From the NCBI RefSeq assembly GCF_900111245.1, contig NZ_FOGO01000009.1, forward strand, positions 62,001 to 126,000: 64,000 nt of DNA. The letters run 5' to 3'. Of this stretch, positions 33,050-42,484 are shown piece after piece. Numbering within the stretch: the stretch's first letter is position 1; every line of letters begins with the position of its first letter. A program made the translations under genes and the position numbers. The notes under the pieces are model-generated. The model had not been told where the DNA came from. It ran no database searches and was given only the letters and a program-made list of their open reading frames with translations. Source of the stretch: Streptomyces qinglanensis. GTDB lineage: Bacteria; Actinomycetota; Actinomycetes; Streptomycetales; Streptomycetaceae.

Positions 33050-34459
33050 TCAGCCCTCGCTCCAGTGTGCCGCGAGGTCCTCCCAGAGGTATGCGGCGGT
33101 CTCCGCGCCCTTGAACAGCAGATCGAGTTCGATCTTCTCGTTCGGCGCGTGCCAGCCGTCCGAGGGGACCGAGATGCCGAGGAAGAGCACCGGTACGCCG
33201 AGCGCGTCCCGCAGGTCGGCCGCGGGGCCGGAACCGCCTTCCCGGGTGAAGCGGACCGGGGTGCCGAAGGCGCGTCCCATGGCCCGGGTGAGGGAGCGCA
33301 GTGCGGGGTGGTCGAGCGGGGTGAGGCAGGGGCGGGTGGCACCCCAGAAGGTGATCTCGTGCCGGATCCCCGCGGGCAGCCGGCCGGCGACCCAGTCGCG
33401 GAGCGCCTGCTGGATCTTCTCCTCGTCCTGGCCGGCGACGGTGCGGAAGGACAGCTTCAGCCCGGCCGTCGCCGGCACGATCGTCTTGCCGCCGGGGCCC
33501 TGGTAGCCGCCGCCGATCCCGTTCACCTCGGCTGTGGGGCGGGCCCACACCCGCTCCAGTGTGGTGTAGCCGCTTTCGCCGAGGGCGGCCCGGGAGTGCG
33601 CCGTGCGCAGCCAGGCGTCCTCGTCGAAGGGCAGCTCGGCGAAGAGGGTGCGTTCCTCCTCGGTCAGCTCCACCACGCCGTCGTAGAAGCCGGGAAGGGT
33701 GACCCTGCGGTCCTCGTCGTGCAGCGCCGCGGCGAGCCGGGCGGCCTCGGTGGCCGGGTTGGGCACGGCTCCGCCGAAGGAGCCGGAGTGCACGTCCTGG
33801 GCCGGTCCGTACAGGTCGATCTGGCAGTCGGTGAGCCCGCGCATCCCGGTGCAGACGGTGGGGGTGTTCTCGTCCCACATGCCGGTGTCCGAGACGACCA
33901 CGGCGTCGCAGTCCAGCCGCGGCGCGTGGGTGCGCAGCAGCGCGGGGAAGTGCGGCGAGCCGGACTCCTCCTCGCCCTCGACGAGCAGTTTGACGCCGAC
34001 GGCCGGGGCACTCCGTCCGGTGGCGGCCAGGTGCGCGCGCAGACCCAGCGCGTGGAAGAGGACCTGTCCCTTGTCGTCGGCGGCGCCCCGCGCGTACAGC
34101 CTGCCGTCCCGCTCCTCGGGCTCGAACGGTTCGCTGTGCCAGCCGTCGGCACGGGCCGCGGGCTGGACGTCGTGGTGGCCGTAGACCAGGACGGTGGGTG
34201 CCGCGGGGTCGTCGGAGGGCCACTCGGCGAAGACGGCGGGGGCGCCCTCGGTCTCCCAGACCTCCACGACGGGGAAGCCGGTGGCGCGCAGTGCGGAGGC
34301 GAGCCAGTCGGCGCTGCGCCCCACCTCGGGGGCGCGTTCCGGGTCGGCGGAGACGGACGGGATGCGCAGCCAGTCGCACAGGTCGCGGAGAAAGGCGGGA
34401 CGCTGGTCCTGGATGAAGGTCCGGACAGCGCTGTCCGGGGGAGCGGGGGTGGTGCTCAT
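33050..34459 (-). CDS. M20 family dipeptidase/carboxypeptidase
   Basis: A 469-residue di-zinc peptidase. Metal and catalytic residues are visible: VYGHHDVQP (His, Asp), GAADDKGQ (bridging Asp), LVEGEEESGS (Glu base and ligand) and SDTGMWD. A dimerisation lid domain lies between about 200 and 380. It resembles CNDP-type dipeptidases. No Shine-Dalgarno precedes ATG 34459; TAGGCT lies 7 nt upstream, suggesting its own leaderless promoter despite being only 28 bp from adnB. Confidence 0.92.
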   Translation of the reverse strand: MSTTPAPPDSAVRTFIQDQRPAFLRDLCDWLRIPSVSADPERAPEVGRSADWLASALRATGFPVVEVWETEGAPAVFAEWPSDDPAAPTVLVYGHHDVQPAARADGWHSEPFEPEERDGRLYARGAADDKGQVLFHALGLRAHLAATGRSAPAVGVKLLVEGEEESGSPHFPALLRTHAPRLDCDAVVVSDTGMWDENTPTVCTGMRGLTDCQIDLYGPAQDVHSGSFGGAVPNPATEAARLAAALHDEDRRVTLPGFYDGVVELTEEERTLFAELPFDEDAWLRTAHSRAALGESGYTTLERVWARPTAEVNGIGGGYQGPGGKTIVPATAGLKLSFRTVAGQDEEKIQQALRDWVAGRLPAGIRHEITFWGATRPCLTPLDHPALRSLTRAMGRAFGTPVRFTREGGSGPAADLRDALGVPVLFLGISVPSDGWHAPNEKIELDLLFKGAETAAYLWEDLAAHWSEG

Positions 34460-34487
34460 GCCCTCGAGCCTATCGGGCCGGGAGTGA

Positions 34488-37400
34488 TCAGCCGTCGGCC
34501 GGAGGCTCGTGCCCGGGATGCCGCGCGGGTTCCCACGGGTCGTGGGCGCGCTGCGCGGGGGCGCCCTCCAGCAGCAGCCGTTCCAGTCCGGCCCGGTCCG
34601 GCAGCTCTGCGGGCCGCACCAGTTCGCCGCTGCGCACGTAGAGGAACGCCGCGCCGACGGAGGACAGCGGTACGCCCTCCTGTTCGGCCCAGGCGAGGCG
34701 GTAGACGGCGAGCTGGAGCGGGTCGGCCTCCCGGCCGCGGCCGGTCTTCCAGTCGACGATGTCGAAGGTCACGCTCCCGTCCGGTGCGCGGTCCCGGTAG
34801 ACGGCGTCGATCCGGCCCCGGACGATCCGTCCGGCCAGCGCGAGCTGGAAGGGCGCCTCGACGCGGTGGGGCGTCCGGCGTGCCCAGGGAGTGCGTTCGA
34901 ACGCCTCCTTGAGGGCGGCCAGGTCCCGCTCGTCGGCGATCTGCGGGGGCTCGCCCGCATACCGGCCCTCGCCGTCCGCGCCCGGCAGTTCCTCGGGTCC
35001 GAGCAGTGGCAGCGGGAGTTCCTCGAAGCGGGATTCCACCCAGGCGTGGAAGCGGGTGCCCCGGCGCGCGGCCGCGGGTTGCGGAGGGCGCGGCATGGGG
35101 CGGGCCAGTTCCCGCGCGAAGCCTTCCGGGTCGGCGGCCAGGCGCAGCAGTTGCGAGGCGCTCAGCGTGCGCGGCAGCGGGACGTCCCGCACCGCGGCGC
35201 GGGAGCGGCGCAGCTCTCCGGTGAGCGCCTCCAGGTCCCGGTCCCACGCGGCGGCGAGCCGGGCCTCTTCGGGGTCGAGGCCGCCGGGTGCCGCACCCGC
35301 ACCCGGGTCCGGACCCGCGCCGGGGTGCGGGGCCGGGGCCGCGCCCGGGGCCGACGGGTCCGGGACATCCGCGATGTCCGGTTCCGGGTCCCCCGTGTGC
35401 CCCGCGTCCCGGTCCGCCGCCGGGCCCGGACCGGCGGCCGGGCCCGCATCGACGACCCCGGCCGTCTCCGGCCCGGCGACCTCGGCGGCTTCCGCGGCGT
35501 CGGCGGCATCGGCGACCGCGGCGGCTTCCGCGGCCTCGGCGGCGTCGAGGTGGGCCAGCACCCGGCTCGCCGCCGCGCGGCGCAGCGCCAGCGCTTCCGC
35601 GTCCAGCGGCAGCGGCCACGCGCGTTCCTCGGCGGGCTCCTCCAGCGCGGGGTTGGCCGCGTCCTCCTCGGGCGGCTCGGCCCAGTGCTCGACCTCGCCG
35701 TGTGCCGGGTCGGCCTCGCAGTGGGCGCGCAGGGCCTCCAGGAAGGCGGAGGGGCCGCGCGGGCGCTTCTGCACATGCCCCCACCAGTGCCCGGAGCCCA
35801 GCAGCAGGCTGCGCGGGCGGGTGAAGGTGACGTAGCCGAGCCGCAGTTCCTCCGTCGACTGATGCGCCCGCAGTGCGTTCTCGTGGTCCTTGAGGCCCTT
35901 CGCGGTCCACTCGGGCCGGGGCGGGAGGGTCTCCGCGTCCCCGCGCAGCGCGTACGGCAGCACCTTGGGCTGGGTGAGCCAGGTCTCGCGGGCCTGTTCG
36001 GAGGGGAACTGCTTGGCGACCAGGCCGGGTACCGCGACCACGTCCCACTCCAGCCCCTTGGACTTGTGCGCGGTCAGCACCTTGACGGTGTTCTCACCGC
36101 CGGGGAGTGAGCTGTCCAGCCCCTTCTCGTACTGCACGGCCGTCCGCAGGAACGCCAGGAAGGCCAGCAGGGTGGCCTCGCCGTCCAGGGAGGCGAAGCC
36201 CGCGGCGATGTCGAGGAACCGGCCGAGCGTCTCGCGCCGCCGCGCCGCCACCGCGTGCGGAGAGGCGGCCAGCTCGACCTCCAGACCGGTGACGGCCAGC
36301 ACCCGGTGGAGCACGTCCATGAGCGGATCGGCCAGCGAGCGCCGCAGGTCGCGCAGTTCGGCGGCGAGCCGTGCGAAGCGCACCCGCGCCTCGGCGGAGA
36401 ACGGCAGGTCGTCGTCGTAGCCGTCGGACTCCAGGAAGGTGTCCAGGGCGTCCGCCAGGGAGCGCAGCTCGGCCGGGTCGGCGCCCTCGACGGCCGCCGC
36501 CAGCCGCTCGTCCGGGTCGTCGTCCGGGTGTGCGCGCTGGTGTGCGACGAGCAGCGCCGCGCGGCGTCCCAGCAGCGCCAGGTCGCGGGGGCCGATCCGC
36601 CAGCGCGGTCCGGTCAGCAGCCGTACCAGTGCGGCGTTCGCGGTGGGGTCCTGCAGCACTTCGCAGACGGCGACCAGGTCGGCGATCTCCGGCAGGTGCA
36701 GCAGTCCGGACAGGCCGACGACCTCGACGGGCAGATCGCGCTCGACCAGTGCGCCCTGGATCTCGGCGAAGTCGCCGGCGCTGCGGCACAGCACGGCGAT
36801 CTCGCCGGGCGGGGTTCCGGTGCGCACCAGGTGTGCCAGGGAGTCGGCCAGCCAGGCGATCTCCTCGGCGTGCGTGCTCAGCAGCGCCGCCCGGACCCGG
36901 CCCGCCCGCTCCGCGCCGGGTGCGGGGCGCAGCGCCTCGACGCCCTGGTGGCGCTCCCGCAGCGGTGCGGCCATCGTGTTGGCGAGGTGCAGCAGCCGAC
37001 CGCCGCTGCGCCGGTTCTCGCTCAGCGACTGGCGCCGGGCCGGGGTGCCGTCGGCGTGTGCGAAGTGGCGGGGGAAGTCGTCCAGGTTGGCGACGGAGGC
37101 GCCGCGCCAGCCGTAGATCGCCTGGCAGGGGTCCCCGACGGCGGTGACCGGGTGGCCGGTGCCCTGCCCGAAGAGCCCGGCCAGCAGGACGCGCTGGGCG
37201 ACGGAGGTGTCCTGGTACTCGTCCAGCAGGACGACGGAGAACTGGTCCCGCAGGGCGCGTCCGACCTCGGGCATCCGGGCGAGCCGTGCGGCCAGCGCGA
37301 TCTGGTCGCCGAAGTCGATCCGCTCCTGCGCCTGCTTGCGGGCGCGGTACTCCGCCACCAGGCCGAGCAGTTCCTGCCGGGCGAGCATGGCCTGCGGCAC

Positions 37401-38033
37401 CTTGCGCAGCTTCTCGTTGGTCAGCCGGGCGCCCTCCAGCCCCGCGAGGAGTTCGGCGTCGTGCGCGCGGAGCTCCTCGGGCGCGACGAGGTGTTCGGAC
37501 AGCTCCGCGTCCAGCGCCAGCAGGTCCTCCACGAGTGCCGGTACGGACTTGGTGAGCGCCTCGAAGGGGCCCTGCGCCGAGCGCAGCACCGCGGCCGCGA
37601 GCTGGAAGCGGGTGGCGTCCGCCAGCAGCCGTACGGTCGGCTCCAGCCCGAGGCGCAGTCCGTGCTCGGTCAGCAGCCGTCCGGCGAAGGCGTGGTAGGT
37701 GGAGATCTGCGGCTCTCCCGGCTCCGCACCGTCGGGACCCGCCGGGTCGGGGTCGGTCACCCCGGCGCGCAGCAGCGCCTTGCGCACCCGTTCGGACAGC
37801 TCGCCGGCCGCCTTGTTGGTGAACGTCAGTCCCAGGACCCGGTCGGGCGCCACCTGCCCGGTGCCCACCAGCCAGACCACGCGGGCCGCCATGACGGTGG
37901 TCTTCCCCGAGCCCGCTCCGGCCACGATCACCTGCGGAGCGGGCGGCGCGGTGATGCAGGCCGTCTGCTCCGGGGTGAACGGGATCCCCAGCAGCTCGGC
38001 GAGCTGTGCGGGGTCGGTGAGGGGTGCGGGCAC
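34488..38033 (-). CDS. adnB: AdnB-type helicase-nuclease subunit
   Basis: A 1181-residue UvrD-like motor with C-terminal RecB-family nuclease. N-terminus: TPEQTACI (Q motif), VAGAGSGKTTVM (Walker A), then LLDEYQDTSVAQR, VGDPCQAIYGWRGA, TAHKSKGLEWD and LGYVTFTRPRSLLLG. Nuclease: FDIVDWKTG followed by QLAVYRLAW. With AdnA it resects double-strand breaks. A low-complexity insert of about 80 residues (35290-35560) made of Ala/Glu/Asp and Pro/Gly separates motor and nuclease. GTG 38033 has TAGCGT 7 nt upstream. It follows adnA by 55 bp. Confidence 0.92.
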   Translation of the reverse strand: MPAPLTDPAQLAELLGIPFTPEQTACITAPPAPQVIVAGAGSGKTTVMAARVVWLVGTGQVAPDRVLGLTFTNKAAGELSERVRKALLRAGVTDPDPAGPDGAEPGEPQISTYHAFAGRLLTEHGLRLGLEPTVRLLADATRFQLAAAVLRSAQGPFEALTKSVPALVEDLLALDAELSEHLVAPEELRAHDAELLAGLEGARLTNEKLRKVPQAMLARQELLGLVAEYRARKQAQERIDFGDQIALAARLARMPEVGRALRDQFSVVLLDEYQDTSVAQRVLLAGLFGQGTGHPVTAVGDPCQAIYGWRGASVANLDDFPRHFAHADGTPARRQSLSENRRSGGRLLHLANTMAAPLRERHQGVEALRPAPGAERAGRVRAALLSTHAEEIAWLADSLAHLVRTGTPPGEIAVLCRSAGDFAEIQGALVERDLPVEVVGLSGLLHLPEIADLVAVCEVLQDPTANAALVRLLTGPRWRIGPRDLALLGRRAALLVAHQRAHPDDDPDERLAAAVEGADPAELRSLADALDTFLESDGYDDDLPFSAEARVRFARLAAELRDLRRSLADPLMDVLHRVLAVTGLEVELAASPHAVAARRRETLGRFLDIAAGFASLDGEATLLAFLAFLRTAVQYEKGLDSSLPGGENTVKVLTAHKSKGLEWDVVAVPGLVAKQFPSEQARETWLTQPKVLPYALRGDAETLPPRPEWTAKGLKDHENALRAHQSTEELRLGYVTFTRPRSLLLGSGHWWGHVQKRPRGPSAFLEALRAHCEADPAHGEVEHWAEPPEEDAANPALEEPAEERAWPLPLDAEALALRRAAASRVLAHLDAAEAAEAAAVADAADAAEAAEVAGPETAGVVDAGPAAGPGPAADRDAGHTGDPEPDIADVPDPSAPGAAPAPHPGAGPDPGAGAAPGGLDPEEARLAAAWDRDLEALTGELRRSRAAVRDVPLPRTLSASQLLRLAADPEGFARELARPMPRPPQPAAARRGTRFHAWVESRFEELPLPLLGPEELPGADGEGRYAGEPPQIADERDLAALKEAFERTPWARRTPHRVEAPFQLALAGRIVRGRIDAVYRDRAPDGSVTFDIVDWKTGRGREADPLQLAVYRLAWAEQEGVPLSSVGAAFLYVRSGELVRPAELPDRAGLERLLLEGAPAQRAHDPWEPARHPGHEPPADG

Positions 38034-38088
38034 TCGTAAGACGCTAGCGCTCGCGGCTGACAGCGTGCGCGGGGGCCGGACGGAGGCG

Positions 38089-41000
38089 CTACTCGACCAC
38101 CTGGCGGCCCTCGGGGCGGGCGGAGCAGGCCGCGCGGAAGGCGCAGTGCGTGCACTGCGGGCCGGGCGAGGGTGTGAAGCGCTCGTCCAGGACCCGCGCC
38201 GCGGCAGTGGCCAGCAGCTCGCCGACCCAGTCCCCGTCCCGCCCTGTCCCGGATGCGGCTTCCGCCCCGGGCGCGGCTTCTGTTCCGGTTTCGGGAGCGG
38301 TTCGGGTCTCCGGAGCCGTGCCGGATTCCGGAGCCGTGCCGGTCTCCGGCCCGCTTTGCGGTCCCGTTCCCGGCCCCGGGCCGGGCTCCGGTGGTGCCTC
38401 CTGCCGCTGGACGACCGGGAGCGCGTCTCCGCCGTCGCGGCGGGCGGCACCGAGCCGCAGATGCACCAGTTCGGCTCCGCCCGGCTCCGGCCGTACTCCG
38501 TCGAACAGGGCGTCGGCCGCGCCTTCCTGCACGGCGCGCTGGTAGACGGCGAGCTGGGGATGGCGCTCGACCTCGGGCCCGGTGGGACGGGTGCGGCCGG
38601 TCTTGAAGTCGACCACATAGGCGCGGCCCGCCGCGTCGCGTTCGACCCGGTCCATGCTGCCCCGGATGCGGACGGCATGCTCACCGGCCCGCAGCGTGAC
38701 GTCGAAGCCGTGCTCGCTGCCGACCGGCTCGCGGCCCTCTCCGCGGTCCATGACGTGCCAGCGCAGGAAGCGTTCCAGGGCGGCGCGCGCGCTCTCCTTC
38801 TCCTGCCGCGACTTCCACGGCGCGTCGAAGGACAGGCCGTCCCAGACGGCGTCCAGCCGCTCCATGAGCGCGGACAGGTCGCCGGGGCTGCTGCCGGAAG
38901 CCACCTCGTCGGCCAGCACGTGCACCACGTTGCCGAAGCCCTGCGCGGCCGTGGCCGGTTCGTCCGCCTTGACCTCCCGGGCCAGGAACCACTGCAGGGA
39001 GCAGGAGCGCCCGAGCTGCTCCAGCGCGCTGCCGGACAGGGCGACCGGCGCCCCGCGCTCGCGCAGCGGCACGGCGGAGCGGGTGGGTTCGGCCAGCCCC
39101 CACCAGCGCTGCGGATGCGCTGCCGGAACGAGCGGATGGCCGTCCTCGTCGCGCTCGGCCGCCAGTCTGGCCAGCCGCCGCGCGGCCGCGTCCCGCAGCG
39201 CGGGCGAGGCCGCCGGGTCGACGGTGGTGGCGCGGAGCTCGGCGACGAGCGCGGGCACCGAGAGCGGACGGCGGGGGCGGCTGCCGACCGGCTGCGGCTG
39301 GACGCCCAGCTCGCCCAGGAACCGCGAGGGCTGGTCTCCGTCCTCCGCAGGGGCCGCCACGGCCGTCACCACGAGGCGCTCCTTGGCGCGGGTCGTCGCG
39401 ACGTAGAACAGCCTGCGCTCCTCGGCCAGCAAGGCTCCGGGGGACAGCGGCTCGGCGATGCCGTCCCGGCCGATGCGGTCCGCCTCCAGGAGCGAGCCCC
39501 GGCGCCGCAGGTCGGGCCAGAGCCCCTCCTGCACCCCGGCGACGACCACCAGCCGCCACTCACGGCCCTTGGCGCGGTGCGCGGTCATCAGCCGTACCGA
39601 TTCGGGCCGCACCGCCCGCTGGACGAGCGTGTCGGCCGCTATGTCCTGGGCCTCCAGCTCCTCCAGGAAATTGAGCGCCCCCCGGCCGCCGCCCCGCTCC
39701 TCGGCGCGTGCCGCGACGGCGAACAGGGTGCAGACGGCGTCCAGGTCGCGGTCGGCGTTGCGGCCCGCAGGGCCGCCGCGGCGCGCGGCCCGCTCCAGCC
39801 GGTCCGGCCAGCCGGTGCCGCTCCACAGCGCCCACAGGGCCTCTTCCGCTGTGCCGCCGCCGGCGAGCAGTTCGCGGGTCTTGCGCAGCAGCAGGCCGAG
39901 GCTGTGCGCGCCCTCCACGGAGCGCCCGCCGGGTGCCGGGGCCGCGGCGCCGGAGTGCGGGGTGTGGGCGACCAGGCGTTCGGGCTCGGCGAGGGCTTCG
40001 GCCAGCAGGGTGTCGGAGGGGCGGGGCACCTTGGCACCGGCGGCGCGTTCCTCCTCGCGCAGCGTCCGGCCGAGGCGGCGCAGGTCGGCGGCGTCCATCC
40101 CGCCGAGCGGCGAGGTCAGCAGGGTCAGCGCGGTCTCGGTGCCGAGCGCGGCGGTGCCCTCCAGAGCGCCGGTGGCCGCGACGCGCAGCGCCGTCAGCAG
40201 GGGGGCGACCGCCGGTTCGTGGCGCAGCGGTACGTCGTCGCCGTCCACGTCCACGGGCACACCCGCGGAGACGAGGGCGCGGCGGACCACGGGCAGGGAC
40301 CGCCCGCCGGCGCGCACCAGGACCGCCATCTCGCCCCAGGGGAGGCCGTCCTCCAGATGGGCGCGGCGCAGCAGGTCGGCGACGTTGTCCAGCTCGGCAC
40401 CGGCGGTCGCATAGGTGTACGCCTCGACCCGGCCCGAGGCGTGTGTGTCCTCCCCGCTCGGGCCGGGGCCGTCCGCGCCGTCCCTGCCGTCAGCACCCGC
40501 CGAGTCCGCCGGGCCCGCCGCGCCCGGCCCGTCCGGGCCACCGGCCGGCCCGGGACGCAGGGCGCGATGGGCGCGGACGGCCTCGGCGGGCAGCCGGGTG
40601 AGGGGCATCCGGGCGGTCAGCTCGCGAGTGGCGGACAGCAGTCGGGGCCGGGAGCGCCGGGCGGTGCGCAGCACCCAGACGGGCGCGGGGGCTCCGGAGC
40701 GCTGCGGGAAGAGGTCGGGGAAGCGCAGGATGCCGTTCACGTCCGCGCCGCGGAAGGCGTAGATCGACTGGTCGGGGTCGCCGAAGGCCACCAGGGTGCG
40801 GGCCCCGCCGCCCGCCAGGGCCTGCAGCAGCCGCACCTGGGAGGGGTCGGTGTCCTGGAACTCGTCGACGTAGATCGCGTCGTAGGCGTCGTGCAGCCGG
40901 GCGGCCACCTCCTGGCGCTCGGTGAGCAGGACGGCGCGGTGCACGAGCTCGGCGTAGTCGAGCACGCCCTGCATGTCCAGTACGTCCAGGTACTCGGCGA

Positions 41001-41754
41001 AGAAGCCGGCCGCGGCGCTCCAGTCGGGGCGAGCGGCGCGGCGGGCGAAGGCGTCGAGCGCGGCGGGGCCCAGCCCGAGTTCGCGCCCGCGCGCCAGCAC
41101 CGCCCGGACCTCGTCGGCGAAGCCCCGGGTCGTCAGGCAGGCGCGCAGCTCGTCGGGCCAGCGCACCGTCGCGCGCCCCCGCGCCGCCAGCGCGAGCTGG
41201 CCCTCCAGCAGTTCGCGGATGTGCAGGTCCTGCTCCGGACCGGTCAGCAGCCGCAGCGGCTCGGCGAACAGGTCGGCGTCCTGGTGCGCGCGTACCAGCG
41301 CGTAGCAGAACGAGTGGAACGTCGTCGCTGCGGGAGCCCGCAGGGCGCCGCCCGGGGGGTCCCCACCGCCCTGCGGCACCGGTCCGGTCGGCGCGCCCGG
41401 CGCCGGGGTCTGCCGGGGCAGCCGGCCGGGTGCGGAACCCGCATCCGCGGCGAGCCGGTCCGCCATCCGGTCGCGCAGGTCGACGGCGGCCCTGCGGCTG
41501 AAGGTCAGCACCAGGACGCGCTCCGGGTCCACGCCCTCCCGCACCCGGGCCGCGACCGCCTCGACCAGGGTGGCCGTCTTGCCGGTGCCCGGTCCGGCCA
41601 GGACGAGCAGCGGGCCGCCGCGGTGGTCAACCACAGCACGCTGGGCCGCGTCAGAGGCAGGGAGATCGACCGGTCCGGCCCCGGTGCGCACCAGTCGGTA
41701 CGCACCGGGCTCGCGGGACCGCTGACGCGTGTCGGCAGCAAGGGAGGGACTCAC
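38089..41754 (-). CDS. adnA: AdnA-type helicase-nuclease subunit with Fe-S nuclease
   Basis: A 1221-residue partner of AdnB. LVLAGPGTGKTATLVEAV (Walker A) is at about residues 49-66, followed by IYVDEFQDTDPSQVRLLQ and FGDPDQSIYAFRGA. The C-terminal nuclease has VVDFKTGRTRP, QLAVYQRAV, and the cysteines SCSLQWF and CTHCAFRAAC, the arrangement of AddB-type Fe-S nucleases. Between nuclease motifs lies a repetitive ETGTAPE insert of about 45 residues. GTG 41754 starts the gene. adnA-adnB-M20 peptidase-nudC run in one direction. Confidence 0.92.
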   Translation of the reverse strand: MSPSLAADTRQRSREPGAYRLVRTGAGPVDLPASDAAQRAVVDHRGGPLLVLAGPGTGKTATLVEAVAARVREGVDPERVLVLTFSRRAAVDLRDRMADRLAADAGSAPGRLPRQTPAPGAPTGPVPQGGGDPPGGALRAPAATTFHSFCYALVRAHQDADLFAEPLRLLTGPEQDLHIRELLEGQLALAARGRATVRWPDELRACLTTRGFADEVRAVLARGRELGLGPAALDAFARRAARPDWSAAAGFFAEYLDVLDMQGVLDYAELVHRAVLLTERQEVAARLHDAYDAIYVDEFQDTDPSQVRLLQALAGGGARTLVAFGDPDQSIYAFRGADVNGILRFPDLFPQRSGAPAPVWVLRTARRSRPRLLSATRELTARMPLTRLPAEAVRAHRALRPGPAGGPDGPGAAGPADSAGADGRDGADGPGPSGEDTHASGRVEAYTYATAGAELDNVADLLRRAHLEDGLPWGEMAVLVRAGGRSLPVVRRALVSAGVPVDVDGDDVPLRHEPAVAPLLTALRVAATGALEGTAALGTETALTLLTSPLGGMDAADLRRLGRTLREEERAAGAKVPRPSDTLLAEALAEPERLVAHTPHSGAAAPAPGGRSVEGAHSLGLLLRKTRELLAGGGTAEEALWALWSGTGWPDRLERAARRGGPAGRNADRDLDAVCTLFAVAARAEERGGGRGALNFLEELEAQDIAADTLVQRAVRPESVRLMTAHRAKGREWRLVVVAGVQEGLWPDLRRRGSLLEADRIGRDGIAEPLSPGALLAEERRLFYVATTRAKERLVVTAVAAPAEDGDQPSRFLGELGVQPQPVGSRPRRPLSVPALVAELRATTVDPAASPALRDAAARRLARLAAERDEDGHPLVPAAHPQRWWGLAEPTRSAVPLRERGAPVALSGSALEQLGRSCSLQWFLAREVKADEPATAAQGFGNVVHVLADEVASGSSPGDLSALMERLDAVWDGLSFDAPWKSRQEKESARAALERFLRWHVMDRGEGREPVGSEHGFDVTLRAGEHAVRIRGSMDRVERDAAGRAYVVDFKTGRTRPTGPEVERHPQLAVYQRAVQEGAADALFDGVRPEPGGAELVHLRLGAARRDGGDALPVVQRQEAPPEPGPGPGTGPQSGPETGTAPESGTAPETRTAPETGTEAAPGAEAASGTGRDGDWVGELLATAAARVLDERFTPSPGPQCTHCAFRAACSARPEGRQVVE

Positions 41755-41933
41755 GTGGATCGCCTAGGGGGAAGTCTGTGCGGAGCGGTACAGACGCTAC
41801 GCCTGCGGACACACGTGTCGCAGCGCCTCGCTCCCGTGCCCCGTACGGCTGCTGTACCCCGTACGGACCGCCCAGCGCATCGGGCCGGGCGGCATGGCGG
41901 AAGCTGGGAACTGTGAGGAGCCGCAGCGCGGGG

Positions 41934-42332
41934 TCACCCGACCGTCCCGTCCCAGCGGGCCCGGCGCATGTCGAGCCGCGGGACCTCGCCCCGGCGACGG
42001 GACGCGGCGGCCGGCTCGCGCAGCGGAGTGCCCTCCGCGTGGTAGTGCGCCAGGGCCTGCTGCTCCTGGCCCGGCAGCGGGACCCCGTCCGCACGCACCA
42101 CGCGCCACCAGGGGACGGCGCCGCCGTACAGCGCCATGGCTCTGCCCACCTGGCGGGGGCCGCCCTCCTCCAGCCACTCGGCGATGTCCCCGTACGTCAG
42201 CACCCGGCCGGCCGGGATCAGCTCGGCGACCTCGAGTACGCGCTCCGCGTAATCGGGCAGCGCGGGCACGTCGGCGTCCCGGGACGCGGCAGAGGCGTCG
42301 TCCGGCTGCGCCTCTCGGGGGTTTCCAGCCAT
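41934..42332 (-). CDS. Alkyltransferase-like (ATL) protein, MGMT family
   Basis: A 132-residue protein with the DNA-binding fold of O6-alkylguanine transferases. The active-site Pro-Cys-His-Arg is replaced by PWWRVVRADG, with Trp in place of the alkyl-accepting Cys, which is the definition of ATLs. These bind alkyl-guanine and hand it to nucleotide excision repair. VLTYGDIAEWLEEGGPRQVGRAM is the DNA-binding helix region. ATG 42332 is taken; 42341 (MARMAGN) is also possible. It lies upstream of adnA on the same strand after about 180 nt. Confidence 0.9.
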   Translation of the reverse strand: MAGNPREAQPDDASAASRDADVPALPDYAERVLEVAELIPAGRVLTYGDIAEWLEEGGPRQVGRAMALYGGAVPWWRVVRADGVPLPGQEQQALAHYHAEGTPLREPAAASRRRGEVPRLDMRRARWDGTVG

Positions 42333-42484
42333 GCGGGCCATGGTGCCGCATGGCACCGACAGCGGCGCCGCGGCGGCCGGGAGCGGCCGGGCCCCGGTGC
42401 CGATTCGTCCCCCGCGCCCCCGGAATGCACCCTCGTGCTCCCGGCGGCCCGCCCCTCGTGCCACCATCTTCCGGGCGGTGACGA

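Noticed and set aside
37699..41916. Open frame of about 1400 codons antisense to adnA and adnB
   Set aside because: It is the mirror of strongly G/C-biased third positions; no domain or start signal supports it, whereas the opposite strand has full helicase and nuclease motifs.
41755..41933. LexA/SOS box upstream of adnA
   Set aside because: No CGAAC-N4-GTTCG type sequence was found in the region or upstream of the SRAP and uvrD2 genes.
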